This document shows positions 46,947-56,832 of a DNA stretch of 64,000 nt, piece by piece. Source of the DNA: Chitinophagaceae bacterium (GTDB taxonomy: Bacteria > Bacteroidota > Bacteroidia > Chitinophagales > Chitinophagaceae). Where the stretch lies: contig JADKJV010000011.1 of the NCBI GenBank assembly GCA_016720825.1, forward strand, positions 62,001 through 126,000, in the 5' to 3' direction. The number at the start of each line of letters is the position of its first letter. The first letter of the stretch is position 1. The translations under genes and the position numbers were made by a program. The notes below the pieces were generated by a model. That model was not told where the DNA came from, made no database searches, and worked only from the letters and a program-made list of their open reading frames with translations.

Positions 46947-48662
46947 TTATACCAATGGTTCTTTTCTTCCCAGTTTTCTGCCGTAAACTCCAAGATGGAT
47001 TACAGCAAAAGCCACAGAAATGTAAAGAAGCGTCCTGTCGGCACTGAAACCAATAGTGTATTGGTAAAGCAGACCGGCAACAACAAGCAGGGCGCAAAGG
47101 AGTAATCCGGTGATCCGGGCGATTTTCATTCCCTTCCTGTTATCAGTTCCATTACCCAGCTTACTGTTTTTGGCACCATAGACGAGGTAGATATCAAGTC
47201 CGATCAGCATCCAAACCAGCAGGCGGATCCATGTATCCATCGGCAGGAACACCATCATGAATAAACAGGTGACGATTCCAAGTATGGGCACAAGCGGAAC
47301 CATGGGGGTTTTGAAAGCACGGGGCAGATTAGGCATTTTATTACGCATAACCCAGATACCTATACAAACCAGGATGAATGCAAACAGGGTACCAATGCTT
47401 GTCATTTCACCAACCACGCGGGCAGGGACAAATGCAGCAAAGGCACTTACAAACAACATGAAAAGGAAATTGTTTTTAGCCGGTGTTTGTGTTTTTGGGT
47501 TTACTGCAGAGAAGATTTTAGGAATCAAACCATCTTTACTCATACTGAAGAATACACGGCTTTGTCCCATTAACATAACCAGGATTACAGAAGAGTATCC
47601 AAAAAGAATAGCAACAACAATTGCCCGGTTTAACCAGGGTTGGGCAGGTGTGATGTAAACCGTTTTTCCTGCTTCCTGGAATGAGAAAACGGTATGGTTA
47701 AGATCAGCAGGGTTTACAGTTGCTGCATCTACAACAGGCCCCATGTGATTAATGGCCACAGCTACAGGCGCAATACCATCTTTACCGGCAAAAGTGGTAT
47801 AACTTGTAACCCCGGTCATCACATGCGCAAAAAGGATATATAAAATAGTACAGATCAGCAATGATCGTACGATGCCAATAGGCATATCCCTTTTAGGATT
47901 CTTGGCTTCCTGTGCAGCAGTGCTTACGGCATCAAAGCCGATATAAGCAAAGAACACAATCGCGGCTGCCCGGATAATGCCGCTGAAACCAAAACTTCCG
48001 AAATTGCCTGTATTGTCAGGAATATATGGATGGTAATTGCTGTTATTGATATATTTCCAGCCAAGGAAGATGAACGTAAGTACAACAGCGATTTTTATGG
48101 CCACGATAATCGAGTTAACTGTGGCACTTTCTTTTGTACCCTTGATCAGCAGTAAGCTCATCAGTACAATAATAAATACAGCAGGTAAGTTGATCACCCC
48201 GCCGTCCCATGGCCCGGCAGTCAGTTCAACAGGCAGGTGAATGCCAAATCCTTCCAGGAATTTACCGAGATAACGGCTCCAGCTGATACCCACCGTTGCC
48301 GCACCAACCGCATATTCAAGTACAAGATCCCAGCCGATAATCCAGGCGATAAATTCGCCCATGGTAGCATAGGAATAAGTATAAGCACTTCCTGCAACAG
48401 GAATCATGGAAGCAAATTCAGCGTAGCAAAGTCCGGCAAATAAGCAACCGAGACCAGCAACAACAAATGAAATAGTGATAGCAGGGCCTGCATGATTGGC
48501 AGCAGCCATACCAGTAATGGAAAATAGTCCGGCACCTATAATAGCGCCAATCCCCAGTGCAATCAAACCGCCTGCACCCAGGGTTCTTTTCAAAGTATGG
48601 GTTCCGGAGTCGGCAGCTTCATTTAATAAAGCGTCCATGGGTTTCCTGACAAATAAACTCAT
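46947..48662 (-). CDS. APC-family amino acid permease (cationic amino acid transporter type)
   Basis: 571 residues with about 14 membrane helices. TM1 has the unwound substrate motif GIGAIIGAGLF; later VFFAYIGFDAVSTAAQEAKNP matches TM6 of the CAT subgroup (eukaryotic CAT-like, YfnA-like in bacteria). The long outer loop between TM7 and TM8 (about 300-345) and two extra C-terminal helices are normal for this group. It imports amino acids with protons across the inner membrane. Single gene with its own terminator. Confidence 0.92.
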   Translation of the reverse strand: MSLFVRKPMDALLNEAADSGTHTLKRTLGAGGLIALGIGAIIGAGLFSITGMAAANHAGPAITISFVVAGLGCLFAGLCYAEFASMIPVAGSAYTYSYATMGEFIAWIIGWDLVLEYAVGAATVGISWSRYLGKFLEGFGIHLPVELTAGPWDGGVINLPAVFIIVLMSLLLIKGTKESATVNSIIVAIKIAVVLTFIFLGWKYINNSNYHPYIPDNTGNFGSFGFSGIIRAAAIVFFAYIGFDAVSTAAQEAKNPKRDMPIGIVRSLLICTILYILFAHVMTGVTSYTTFAGKDGIAPVAVAINHMGPVVDAATVNPADLNHTVFSFQEAGKTVYITPAQPWLNRAIVVAILFGYSSVILVMLMGQSRVFFSMSKDGLIPKIFSAVNPKTQTPAKNNFLFMLFVSAFAAFVPARVVGEMTSIGTLFAFILVCIGIWVMRNKMPNLPRAFKTPMVPLVPILGIVTCLFMMVFLPMDTWIRLLVWMLIGLDIYLVYGAKNSKLGNGTDNRKGMKIARITGLLLCALLVVAGLLYQYTIGFSADRTLLYISVAFAVIHLGVYGRKLGRKEPLV

Positions 48663-48829
48663 AATTCGCTGGTTATATTTTTAATACAATGGTTAAACGC
48701 CTAAAATAAAGAATAATTCAGTGAATTCAGCCAAATCTTTTACACGGACGGCTCATTCCCACTATAAAAAGTTTTGGGTGTGGCTATTTTTCCGATTTTC
48801 GGACATCTTTAGCTGATAATAAGCGCTGT

Positions 48830-50377
48830 ATGAAAGGAAACCGTCTTACCATTTTTATTATTGCCGCCATGATACTGGGTATAGGAACCGGTTTTCTCAT
48901 GAATAAGTATGGCAACGGCAAGTTTATTAATTATGCACCTGCAAAAGATTATACCGGCAACGATTCAATTTCATTTAATATATCAGGGGTTTCGGTTTAC
49001 CAGCAAATCCTGGTAGTAAAAGATTCTGCATCTTATAAGTTGAAAAAAGACAGCGCAGCCGGAAAGTGCTGGTTAGTCGTTTCCAATACAAATAGTAAAT
49101 ATATTCCACTGCAGATACTGGCAAATAGTGGTTTGTTACAGGGAATTGATAAACCTTCGAAACATGGTGCCGCATCAATAACTGCCATTCAGAATTTTTC
49201 TGATAACATAAAACTGCTGACCACCATTTTTTTGAGGCTGGTACAAATGATAATTGCACCCCTGGTATTCTGCACACTTGTTGTCGGCATAGCTAAATTG
49301 GGGGATCTTAAAACAGTTGGCCGGGTGGGCGGGAAAGCACTTCTCTGGTTTGTGAGTGCTTCATTGATCAGCCTTTTGCTGGGTCTTGTTCTTGTTAATT
49401 TCTTCAAGCCCGGCAGCGCCATTGACCTGAGTGTGGCCGATACCGCCGGGGCAAAAGACCTCATTGGGAAAACACAGGAGTTCTCTCTCACCAAATTTGT
49501 GGAACATGTTTTTCCAAAGAGTGTTTTCGACGCAATGGCGAATAATGAAATCCTTCAGATTGTCATCTTCAGTATTTTCTTTGGTGTTGCCGCAACCGCA
49601 CTTCATGACTTTTCCAAACCGGTGATCAAAGCACTTGATGCAGCTTCCCATATTATTTTAAAAATGGTGGGTTATGTGATGAACTTTGCACCGCTGGGTG
49701 TATTTGGTGCAATCGCTGCCGTTATCGCAGTAAAAGGACTGAAAGTGTTCAGCTTTTATGGCCAGTATCTTTTCTTTTTCGTCATCGGTATTGCATTGCT
49801 TTGGGCCATCCTGCTGGGGGCGGGTTTACTCATCCTGCGTAACCGCCTTCCTGTATTGTTAAAAAGAATTGCTCAACCTCTCCTCATTGCCTTCAGTACT
49901 ACCAGCAGTGAAGCGGTATTCCCCAAACTCACGGAGGAACTGGAGCGATTTGGCTGTAAGGATAAAATTGTGGCTTTTGTTTTACCCCTCGGTTATTCAT
50001 TTAACCTGGATGGAAGCATGATGTACATGACCTTTGCCAGTGTAGCCATCGCCCAGGCCTACGGTATCCAGATGGATATCGGCACACAGCTGACTATGCT
50101 CCTGGTGCTGATGCTGACCAGTAAAGGAATTGCCGGTGTGCCACGTGCATCTTTAGTGGTGGTTACTGCAACCTGTGCCATGTTTAAAATCCCTCCCGAA
50201 GGGATTGCCCTGATTTTACCGATTGATCACTTCTGTGATATGTTCCGCACAGCCACCAACGTAATTGGTAATGCACTCGCCACATCAGCCGTCAGCAAAT
50301 GGGAAGGCGAACTGGCACATGCGCCACATCGCCATCACGAAGATGGACATCATCATGATCATTCTCCTCATTCCTAA
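48830..50377 (+). CDS. dicarboxylate/amino acid:cation symporter (DAACS), with outer insert and His-rich tail
   Basis: 515 residues against about 430 for GltP/DctA. The core is clear: IIAPLVFCTLVVGIAKLG, re-entrant serine-rich loop AFSTTSSEAVFPK, substrate loop MLTSKGIAGVPRAS, and SFNLDGSMMYM in the cation site. The extra length is an ~80-residue insert after TM1 (about 28-110), probably outside the membrane, and a C-terminal tail HRHHEDGHHHDHSPHS with nine His in the last 16 residues, which could bind metal. It imports glutamate, aspartate or C4-dicarboxylates with Na+ or H+. DedA follows 15 bases later. Confidence 0.92.
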   Translation: MKGNRLTIFIIAAMILGIGTGFLMNKYGNGKFINYAPAKDYTGNDSISFNISGVSVYQQILVVKDSASYKLKKDSAAGKCWLVVSNTNSKYIPLQILANSGLLQGIDKPSKHGAASITAIQNFSDNIKLLTTIFLRLVQMIIAPLVFCTLVVGIAKLGDLKTVGRVGGKALLWFVSASLISLLLGLVLVNFFKPGSAIDLSVADTAGAKDLIGKTQEFSLTKFVEHVFPKSVFDAMANNEILQIVIFSIFFGVAATALHDFSKPVIKALDAASHIILKMVGYVMNFAPLGVFGAIAAVIAVKGLKVFSFYGQYLFFFVIGIALLWAILLGAGLLILRNRLPVLLKRIAQPLLIAFSTTSSEAVFPKLTEELERFGCKDKIVAFVLPLGYSFNLDGSMMYMTFASVAIAQAYGIQMDIGTQLTMLLVLMLTSKGIAGVPRASLVVVTATCAMFKIPPEGIALILPIDHFCDMFRTATNVIGNALATSAVSKWEGELAHAPHRHHEDGHHHDHSPHS

Positions 50378-50392
50378 ATACCCGGATAAACT

Positions 50393-51124
50393 ATGTTCTT
50401 ACTCGATGCCTTTCACTGGAGTCAGCTATTTCAACCTCAATGGTATATCACACACGGTGGTTTATGGCTGCTGCTTTTTGTAGTATTTGCTGAAACAGGA
50501 TTGTTTGTAGGTTTTTTCCTGCCTGGTGATTCTTTATTATTTGTTGGCGGTATTTATGCTCATCAGTTTGATAATGGTGAACCCGGTCTTGCCCACCAGT
50601 TTTTAAAACTACTGCAGATGGGTGGCATACAAAACGAATGGGTTGATCTGCTGGTTTTAATCGGATTGATTTCAGCATGCGGTATTCTGGGAAATACAGT
50701 GGGGTACTGGACCGGCCGGAAAGTGGGTCCGGCCATGTATCACTGGAAAGACCGGCTGCTGTTCAAAAAAAGATACCTCCACCAGGCACATGATTTTTAC
50801 GAAAAACACGGCGGTGGTGCCATCATCGTTGCCAGGTTCCTTCCGTTCATCCGCACCTTCGCGCCTATCGTGGCGGGGATTGTGAAAATGGACAGGGCTA
50901 AATTCCATTTCTTTAATATCATCGGCTGTGTGGCCTGGGTATTTACCATGGTACTCGCCGGTTACTTCCTGCAGAAATGGATTTTACAGCAATTCGGATT
51001 TGACCTGAAAGACCACCTGGAAATAATTGTACTGGGTATCGTACTCGTTACCACGGCACCGGTGATCATCAAAATCATCCAGAACAACCGGAAGAAAAAA
51101 CACGAAGCAAAAAAAACCGAATAA
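50393..51124 (+). CDS. DedA-family membrane protein
   Basis: 243 residues, six or so membrane segments including two re-entrant ones. Signatures: ETGLFVGFFLPGDSLLFVGG near the N-terminus (the usual ExxxPxPGE variant) and RFLPFIRTFAPIVAGIVKM with the essential arginines. DedA proteins act as lipid scramblases or flippases, notably for undecaprenyl phosphate or phosphatidylethanolamine. Closely spaced between two transporters on the same strand (15 and 10 bases). Confidence 0.92.
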   Translation: MFLLDAFHWSQLFQPQWYITHGGLWLLLFVVFAETGLFVGFFLPGDSLLFVGGIYAHQFDNGEPGLAHQFLKLLQMGGIQNEWVDLLVLIGLISACGILGNTVGYWTGRKVGPAMYHWKDRLLFKKRYLHQAHDFYEKHGGGAIIVARFLPFIRTFAPIVAGIVKMDRAKFHFFNIIGCVAWVFTMVLAGYFLQKWILQQFGFDLKDHLEIIVLGIVLVTTAPVIIKIIQNNRKKKHEAKKTE

Positions 51125-51134
51125 CGCCTGAGCT

Positions 51135-52385
51135 ATGAACCAGCCAAAACCTGTTTCAGTACTCAATATCACCGTCATCGTGGCGGCACTGGGTTATTTC
51201 GTGGATATCTACGACCTGCTGCTGTTCACCATCGTGAAGAAGGAAAGCATGCTTGGGGTAGGTGCCACGATGGAAACCATGCTGGTTGACAGCACAAAGG
51301 TGATCAACTGGCAGATGTACGGATTACTCATCGGCGGTATCGCCTGGGGAATCATGGGCGATAAAAAAGGCAGGCTGTCTGTCCTGTTTGGTTCAATCAT
51401 TTTATACTCTGTTGCCAATTTCTTTACCTCATACGTACATACCGTTGAGCAATATGCTTACGCACGTTTTGCAGCGGGTCTCGGACTGGCTGGTGAACTC
51501 GGTGCCGGTATTACACTGGTGAGTGAACTGATGCCCAAAACCAAAAGGGGGATAGGTACATCCATGGTGGCCGGTATCGGTCTCAGTGGGGCAGTGGTGG
51601 CATATTTCACCTATCAGTTTACGGATGACTGGAGACTCTGTTATAAAATCGGCGGCTTCCTGGGTATTGCATTGCTGCTGCTCCGGATCAGCGTGGCGGA
51701 ATCCGGTATGTTTAAACAGGTGAAACAAACACAGGTCAGCCGCGGTAATTTCCTGATGTTTTTTACCAATGTAAAACGGTTTAAAAAATACATCCTCGCG
51801 ATATTGATTGGCCTGCCTACCTGGTATGTGATCGGTATACTCGTGAACCAGAGCGATAAATTCGGCAACAAACTGTATGGCAGCTCCACCATTGATTCGG
51901 GCCGCTCCATCATGTTTGCGTATGCCGCTATTGCAATCGGTGATATTGCCGTGGGATTTGTGTGCCAGTATTTCAAAAGCCGCAAGAAAGGATTGTTCCT
52001 GTATTACATGCTGTGTATCGCTTCCCTGGTTTTATTCTTCAGCAATTTCAATAACAGCGATGCCCGGATGTATTTCTGTTGCGCACTTTTGGGATTCAGT
52101 ACCGGGTTCTGGGCGATCTTCATCACGATGGGCGCCGAACAGTTTGGTACTAACCTGCGGGCCACGGCTGCCACTACGATTCCGAATATGGTCCGGGGTG
52201 CCTTGCCGCTGATCAACCTGCTTTTCCTGAATTTGCTCCAGCGCAAAATGGAATACCCGCTGATCCAGGCTGGCATCATCACCGGTATTGTGGTTATGGT
52301 AATCACTTTAATAGCTTTTTATTTCACGGAAGAAACTTATCACAAAGACCTCGACTATCTTGAATCGGAAGAAGTATTACCTTAG
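51135..52385 (+). CDS. MFS transporter, metabolite:H+ symporter-like
   Basis: 416 residues, 12 membrane helices. The loop 2-3 motif is WGIMGDKKGRLSVLFGS, and GLGLAGELGAGITLVSELMPKTKRG is typical of the sugar/metabolite:proton branch. The C-terminal half has YFKSRKKGL in the equivalent loop 8-9. Substrate not predictable. Last of a likely DAACS-DedA-MFS run, with the GT9 gene 14 bases behind. Confidence 0.88.
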   Translation: MNQPKPVSVLNITVIVAALGYFVDIYDLLLFTIVKKESMLGVGATMETMLVDSTKVINWQMYGLLIGGIAWGIMGDKKGRLSVLFGSIILYSVANFFTSYVHTVEQYAYARFAAGLGLAGELGAGITLVSELMPKTKRGIGTSMVAGIGLSGAVVAYFTYQFTDDWRLCYKIGGFLGIALLLLRISVAESGMFKQVKQTQVSRGNFLMFFTNVKRFKKYILAILIGLPTWYVIGILVNQSDKFGNKLYGSSTIDSGRSIMFAYAAIAIGDIAVGFVCQYFKSRKKGLFLYYMLCIASLVLFFSNFNNSDARMYFCCALLGFSTGFWAIFITMGAEQFGTNLRATAATTIPNMVRGALPLINLLFLNLLQRKMEYPLIQAGIITGIVVMVITLIAFYFTEETYHKDLDYLESEEVLP

Positions 52386-52399
52386 CCTTACTCAAGCGC

Positions 52400-53423
52400 A
52401 TGAAATTCCTCATCATCCGTTTTTCATCTATTGGTGATATTGTACTCACCACCCCGGTAATCCGCTGCCTGAAAAAACAGGTGCCGGATGCAGAAGTGCA
52501 TTTCCTCACCCGGGCCGCTTTCCTGCCGGTGGTACAGCACAATCCTTACCTGGATAAGATCCATGTACTCGCCCACAGCTGGGAACTGATGATTGAAGAA
52601 CTGGTTACAGAGGATTACGATTATATCATTGACCTGCACCATAACACTAAGACTTTCCGGGTGAAGAAGACGCTGAAGAAAAAATCTTTTTCTTTTTATA
52701 AGCTGAATATTGAAAAATACATTTACACAAGCCTCAAACTGAATTTCCTCCCCAAAAAACATATCGTTGATCGCTATCTCGATACTGTGAAATCATTTGG
52801 GGTAACCAATGATGGTGCAGGACTGGATTATTTTATTTCCAAACAGGAAGAAACCAAACGCGAGGACCTGCCGGGCTCGCATTATGCCGGTTACATTGCC
52901 TGCGTGATCGGTGCGGCACTCGGTACCAAGCAATGGCCGGTGGCGAAATGGAAAAGAGTTCTGCCAGAAAATGAATCATCCCATTGTTTTGCTCGGCGGA
53001 CCTGAAGATGCGGCCCGTGGAAATGAAATTGCTGCCGTGGATGATATCAAAGTGTATAATGCCTGCGGTAAATTCAGCATCAATGAAAGTGCTGACCTGG
53101 TGCGGAAAGCCAAACTGGTTATAACAAATGATACCGGGCTGATGCATATCGCAGCGGCGTATAAGCGGCCTGTGATTTCCCTCTGGGGGAATACCGTGCC
53201 TTCTTTCGGCATGTATCCTTATTATGGCAACCGCTCACCGGTTAATCCATTTGAAAAAACATTTCAGCAGGGAATGCCGTTGTTTGATATCCTGCAGGTG
53301 AACAAACTGTGGTGCCGGCCCTGTTCCAAAATCGGTTACAAAAAATGCCCGCTCGGGCATTTCAAATGCATGAATAAAATCAATGCGGAAGAAGTGATCA
53401 CAAAAGTAAACGCCCGGTTATAA
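52400..53423 (+). CDS. glycosyltransferase family 9 (heptosyltransferase-like), frameshifted
   Basis: Frames 52400-53005 and 52911-53423 join as a 340-residue protein when one A is removed from AAAA near 52956 (VAKWKEFCQKMNHPIVLLGG). N-terminal Rossmann lobe: RFSSIGDIVLTTPVIRCLKK, DYIIDLHHNTKT; C-terminal lobe: VLLGGPEDAARG, LVITNDTGLMHIAAAYKRPVISLWG, the GT9 nucleotide-sugar pocket. GT9 enzymes add heptose to lipid A core. A cysteine-rich end (LWCRPCSKIGYKKCPLGHFKCM) is usual for this group. No other LPS gene is adjacent. Confidence 0.9.
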
Positions 53424-53426
53424 TTT

Positions 53427-54517
53427 TTATTCTGTAAAATCAGCATGGGTAGCCAGTATCAGGTCAAGCGAAGTCTGGTTGAAAGAAGCCCTGCTTCTGA
53501 ATTTTTTGATCAGGGGCCTGGCTTTGTCATACTCTTTTACCTGTAAATGCGTAGCGATCAGTTCAACCAGCCCTCTTCAAAGTCAGGCATGGTCTTCATC
53601 AGCTTTTCGAGTGATTCAATGCCTTTCGGCTGGTCATCCATGAGGTTAAAACACAGGTAACGGTAATAATCCAGCATGGGGTCTGTGTTAATTTGTTTAT
53701 CCAGGGCATTGACGGCTTCCAGGGCCTTGTCGTATTCTTTATGCATGATGTATCCGTCAATCATCAGCAGATTCATATTGGGTTCATTCGGGTAAAGACC
53801 CTGGTATTCTTTCAGCGCCTTGTCGTACTGCTCCATCTCCAGGCCAGAGCAGATTTCAATATGGACAATCTGCATGGCACGTATATTCTTTACACTCACA
53901 GGCATCTGTTCGTATAAGTCCAGCGCTTCCTGGTATTTCTCCTGTGTAATCAGCGTGCGGATTTCCGGCATCCGGCGTACCCATTCATCATCTGCTGAAA
54001 TCCCGCTGTTCTTGTCCATCATGCCTTTCATCTGTACAAAAACACCGTGCAGGGTTTCTGACAGTAACTGCCCCGTCGTGTAAACAAAGATGTCTGCAAT
54101 TTTCACTTCTTCACCCATGTGTATCAGTTCCAGATCATGATAGTTCAGGCTGCCATTATCATACAGGCGGAAAACCAAATGCTGGTTACCATCTTTTTCA
54201 TATTGTTTAACGAGTGAATAAGTCCCTTTCTCCGTCAGGCTTTTGTTGATATTATCGCCCATCTGCATGCCTCTTTCCATGCCTTTCCGGAAACTGCGTG
54301 AATCGCCGGATTCAGGGAAATCAGCCCTTTTGAGCATTTCTTTTTTATCGATTGCTTCATTGAAAAATGCAGCTTCCCTTTTCCTGACTGATACTTCCAG
54401 TTTGGTGGCAAATTCTTTGGCTTCTTCTTTGGTAACAGGTTTGGGCGGGGATGTTTTACAGGAATAGCTGATCGTGAGCAGCAGTAAAGCCATCATCCGG
54501 AATGTATTGAAACGCAT
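53427..54517 (-). CDS. TPR-like lipoprotein, frameshifted near its C-terminus
   Basis: The frame from 54517 stops at 53558, but adding one base to the GGG run at 53571-53573 (coding strand) removes that stop and continues for about 44 residues (LVELIATHLQVKEYDKARPL, ending LATHADFTE) to TAA at 53427, giving about 363 residues. Lipoprotein signal with lipobox cysteine at about 20 (LTISYSCKTS). The middle has an SnoaL/NTF2-like feel; from about 190 there are tetratricopeptide-like repeats (EKYQEALDLYEQMP, EQYDKALKEYQGLYP, KEYDKALEAVNALD). Unknown role, probably outer-membrane anchored. The corrected stop is three bases from the GT9 stop. Confidence 0.8.
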
Positions 54518-54601
54518 GAACAGGGGTTTAAGGAATGAAGGTAAATCCCAAAAAGGGATTTTTCCGGTTTTACAGCCGGAATTAGTAGCTTTTCAATAAA
54601 A

Positions 54602-55534
54602 ATGCGCAACCGGGTTTTCATATTTCTTTTGATGTCTGGTATTTCACTGGCTGGTTTCGCCCAGCAGATTGATTCTTTCCATATTTACAGCGATATTAAA
54701 ATCACAATTGACCGGCCGGCACAACTGGATCTTTCCCGCAAAACAACCGTCATTTATTTTGCTTTGCCCAACGGGAATACAACAGCGCAGACAATGGGTA
54801 AGAAAATGGCGCCGGGTGATGACTGGCATTATGATATACAACATATCCGTGCACAAACAGCTTTCATCAGGCATTTACTCAAACGGCAGAACATCGTTGT
54901 TGTTTACTGGGAGAACAGTTACAAAAGCTGGCCTTCCTGGAAACAAAAGCATGCTGACTTCAGGGTGCTTATCCCTAAACTGGTTGATTCTGTGTTTGGA
55001 TTATTCCCAGGTAAGCAAACAGCACTCTATCTCAACGGCCACAGCGGCGGCGGCAGTTTTATTTTTGGTTACCTCGCCGGTGTCGGGAAAATCCCGGCTC
55101 ATGTAAAACGAATCAGTTTTATTGACAGTAATTACGGGTATGACAGTACATATCTCCCGGTCATCCGTGACTGGTTAAAGGGAAATAAAAAATCAGTGCT
55201 TACGCTGTTTGCTTATAACGACAGTGTGGCTTTGTATAATGGCAAACGCGTGGTGTCTGATACGGGAGGCACCTGGTACCGTGGACATAAAATGCAGCGG
55301 GATTTATCAGCTTCTTTCCGGTTATTCAGGGAAGTGAAAGACAGTTTTGAGTTTTTTACTTCGACAGATGTGCGCATCCAGTTTTATTTTAAATTCAACC
55401 TGAATCAGGGTATCTATCATACCCAGCAGGTGGAACTGAATGGTTTTATCCATTCCGTTTTATGTGGTACCCGGTTTACGAATATGGGATACCGGTATTA
55501 TGGCCCCAGGGCTTATCAAGAATATATCGAATAA
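54602..55534 (+). CDS. secreted alpha/beta-hydrolase-like protein
   Basis: 310 residues, Sec signal about 1-20 (ending AGFAQQ). The nucleophile elbow is YLNGHSGGGSFIFGYL (Gly-His-Ser-Gly-Gly), preceded by a strand (TALYLNG) and followed by ISFIDSNYGY with an Asp at the acid position; a His in GFIHSVLCG near 288 could complete the triad. So an esterase- or lipase-like periplasmic enzyme is plausible; substrate unknown. Convergent with the DUF481 gene, four bases apart. Confidence 0.75.
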   Translation: MRNRVFIFLLMSGISLAGFAQQIDSFHIYSDIKITIDRPAQLDLSRKTTVIYFALPNGNTTAQTMGKKMAPGDDWHYDIQHIRAQTAFIRHLLKRQNIVVVYWENSYKSWPSWKQKHADFRVLIPKLVDSVFGLFPGKQTALYLNGHSGGGSFIFGYLAGVGKIPAHVKRISFIDSNYGYDSTYLPVIRDWLKGNKKSVLTLFAYNDSVALYNGKRVVSDTGGTWYRGHKMQRDLSASFRLFREVKDSFEFFTSTDVRIQFYFKFNLNQGIYHTQQVELNGFIHSVLCGTRFTNMGYRYYGPRAYQEYIE

Positions 55535-55538
55535 TCCA

Positions 55539-56309
55539 TCAGAGGGAAAAATCAATGCCGGTTGACAGGTTATACGTTGTACGGGGAGATGTGCCAGCAG
55601 GAAAACGATCATGCAGGTAATTCCATTTAACAGATAAACCGAAGTGCCGGCTGATTTTTGATTTCAGCACAAGCTGGTTCAGTATCCGGTAATCACTGAA
55701 TTTTTTAAACAACGGCTGGAAAAAACTGGTGCTGATCACTTCAAAAGTGGCAGTGGGCGTCCAGGTAAAACTGATATAACTGCTGCTGCGGAGATCGTTG
55801 TGGTTAACCTTGGGCGTTGTGCTTTCTTTTTCCCTTTCAAACATTACCAGGCTGGCTGCATATAAGCGGAACTTTGAATTTTTCACCAGTTTGAAACGGG
55901 GGCCGGTTCCAACCAGGAACCTCGAATCAATCTGTGTAACAGCATTATTCTGGAACTGCCCGAATACTTCCCAGCGGATGTGTTCACTCAGTTTGTAATT
56001 ATACCTGAGGTGGAGAAACTGGTTGGACACCACTTCATCCTTTCCAACTTTAAGATAATTGAAGTCTGCCAGTATCAGCCATAGCCCCATGTCTCTGCTG
56101 GTTTTATACTGCAGATGTACTTCCGCTTCGCCACCGAAAATCTGCTGCGTATTTTGTGTAAGGCTGACCGCCAGGCCGCCGCCACCCATCCAGCCCACGG
56201 TATCCGATTGCATTCTGGAGGTTTCAATATTTACAATTTGTCCATTGACGGTGATGCCGGCTGTTGTAAGAATGACAAGCGCCAGGCAAAATAATTTAGT
56301 TGAACGCAT
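55539..56309 (-). CDS. DUF481-type outer-membrane beta-barrel protein
   Basis: 256 residues, Sec signal about 1-23 (ending TVNGQ). The rest is a series of amphipathic strands with aromatic girdles (EAEVHLQYKTS, FLHLRYNYKLSEHIRWEVFGQFQNN, FRLYAASLVMFERE, GLSVKWNYLHD) ending in the usual C-terminal aromatic (GIDFSL). Matches DUF481/YdiY-like small barrels. Function unknown. Confidence 0.82.
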   Translation of the reverse strand: MRSTKLFCLALVILTTAGITVNGQIVNIETSRMQSDTVGWMGGGGLAVSLTQNTQQIFGGEAEVHLQYKTSRDMGLWLILADFNYLKVGKDEVVSNQFLHLRYNYKLSEHIRWEVFGQFQNNAVTQIDSRFLVGTGPRFKLVKNSKFRLYAASLVMFEREKESTTPKVNHNDLRSSSYISFTWTPTATFEVISTSFFQPLFKKFSDYRILNQLVLKSKISRHFGLSVKWNYLHDRFPAGTSPRTTYNLSTGIDFSL

Positions 56310-56357
56310 AGCAGTTAATTACCAGGATTAATCCCGGGATTAAAATTAATAATGGTT

Positions 56358-56786
56358 TTATTGGCTTACGCCGGCGAAATCCTGCTGGAACAATATGGGG
56401 AATAGTTTTTTAATCTTTTCCTTTTTATTGTCAGCCAGGTCTTCGTATTTTTTCTTGTACTTAAACAACGCATACATGGTCAGCGTACGCTGCTGGGCCT
56501 CCTTGACGGATTTTAACGTGGCGGCTTTGGTTTCATCATTCACATCGCCTTCATAAACCACCAGTACATTATCCGGCATTTTATCGTTGCCCATAAAAGT
56601 CCGCCAGATTCTTTTATGCAGTTCGGTACCCAGCTCCCAGAAATTCACTTTGTATCCGTCAATAAAACATTGCTGGTCGGTCAGTACTTTAACGGTTACG
56701 GTTTTAATAATGGGGGTATGCGCAGCTGCCACCGGAATGGTGGGGGCCGTTATCAGCAGTATGCAGCAGGTCAGCAGCCGGAGCAT
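56358..56786 (-). CDS. secreted protein of unknown function
   Basis: 142 residues, Sec signal about 1-22 (MLRLLTCCILLITAPTIPVAAA). Mature part mixes beta (IKTVTVKVLTDQQCFIDGYKVNF, DNVLVVYEGDVND) and lysine-rich helices (YALFKYKKKYEDLADNKKEKIKKLF). ExbD-like TonB accessory domains have a similar start, but there is no membrane helix beyond the signal. Not assigned. Confidence 0.7.
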   Translation of the reverse strand: MLRLLTCCILLITAPTIPVAAAHTPIIKTVTVKVLTDQQCFIDGYKVNFWELGTELHKRIWRTFMGNDKMPDNVLVVYEGDVNDETKAATLKSVKEAQQRTLTMYALFKYKKKYEDLADNKKEKIKKLFPILFQQDFAGVSQ

Positions 56787-56832
56787 AAGTTTTGTTTGTG
56801 GAAGAAAGATACTAAATCCCGGGATCGGTTGA

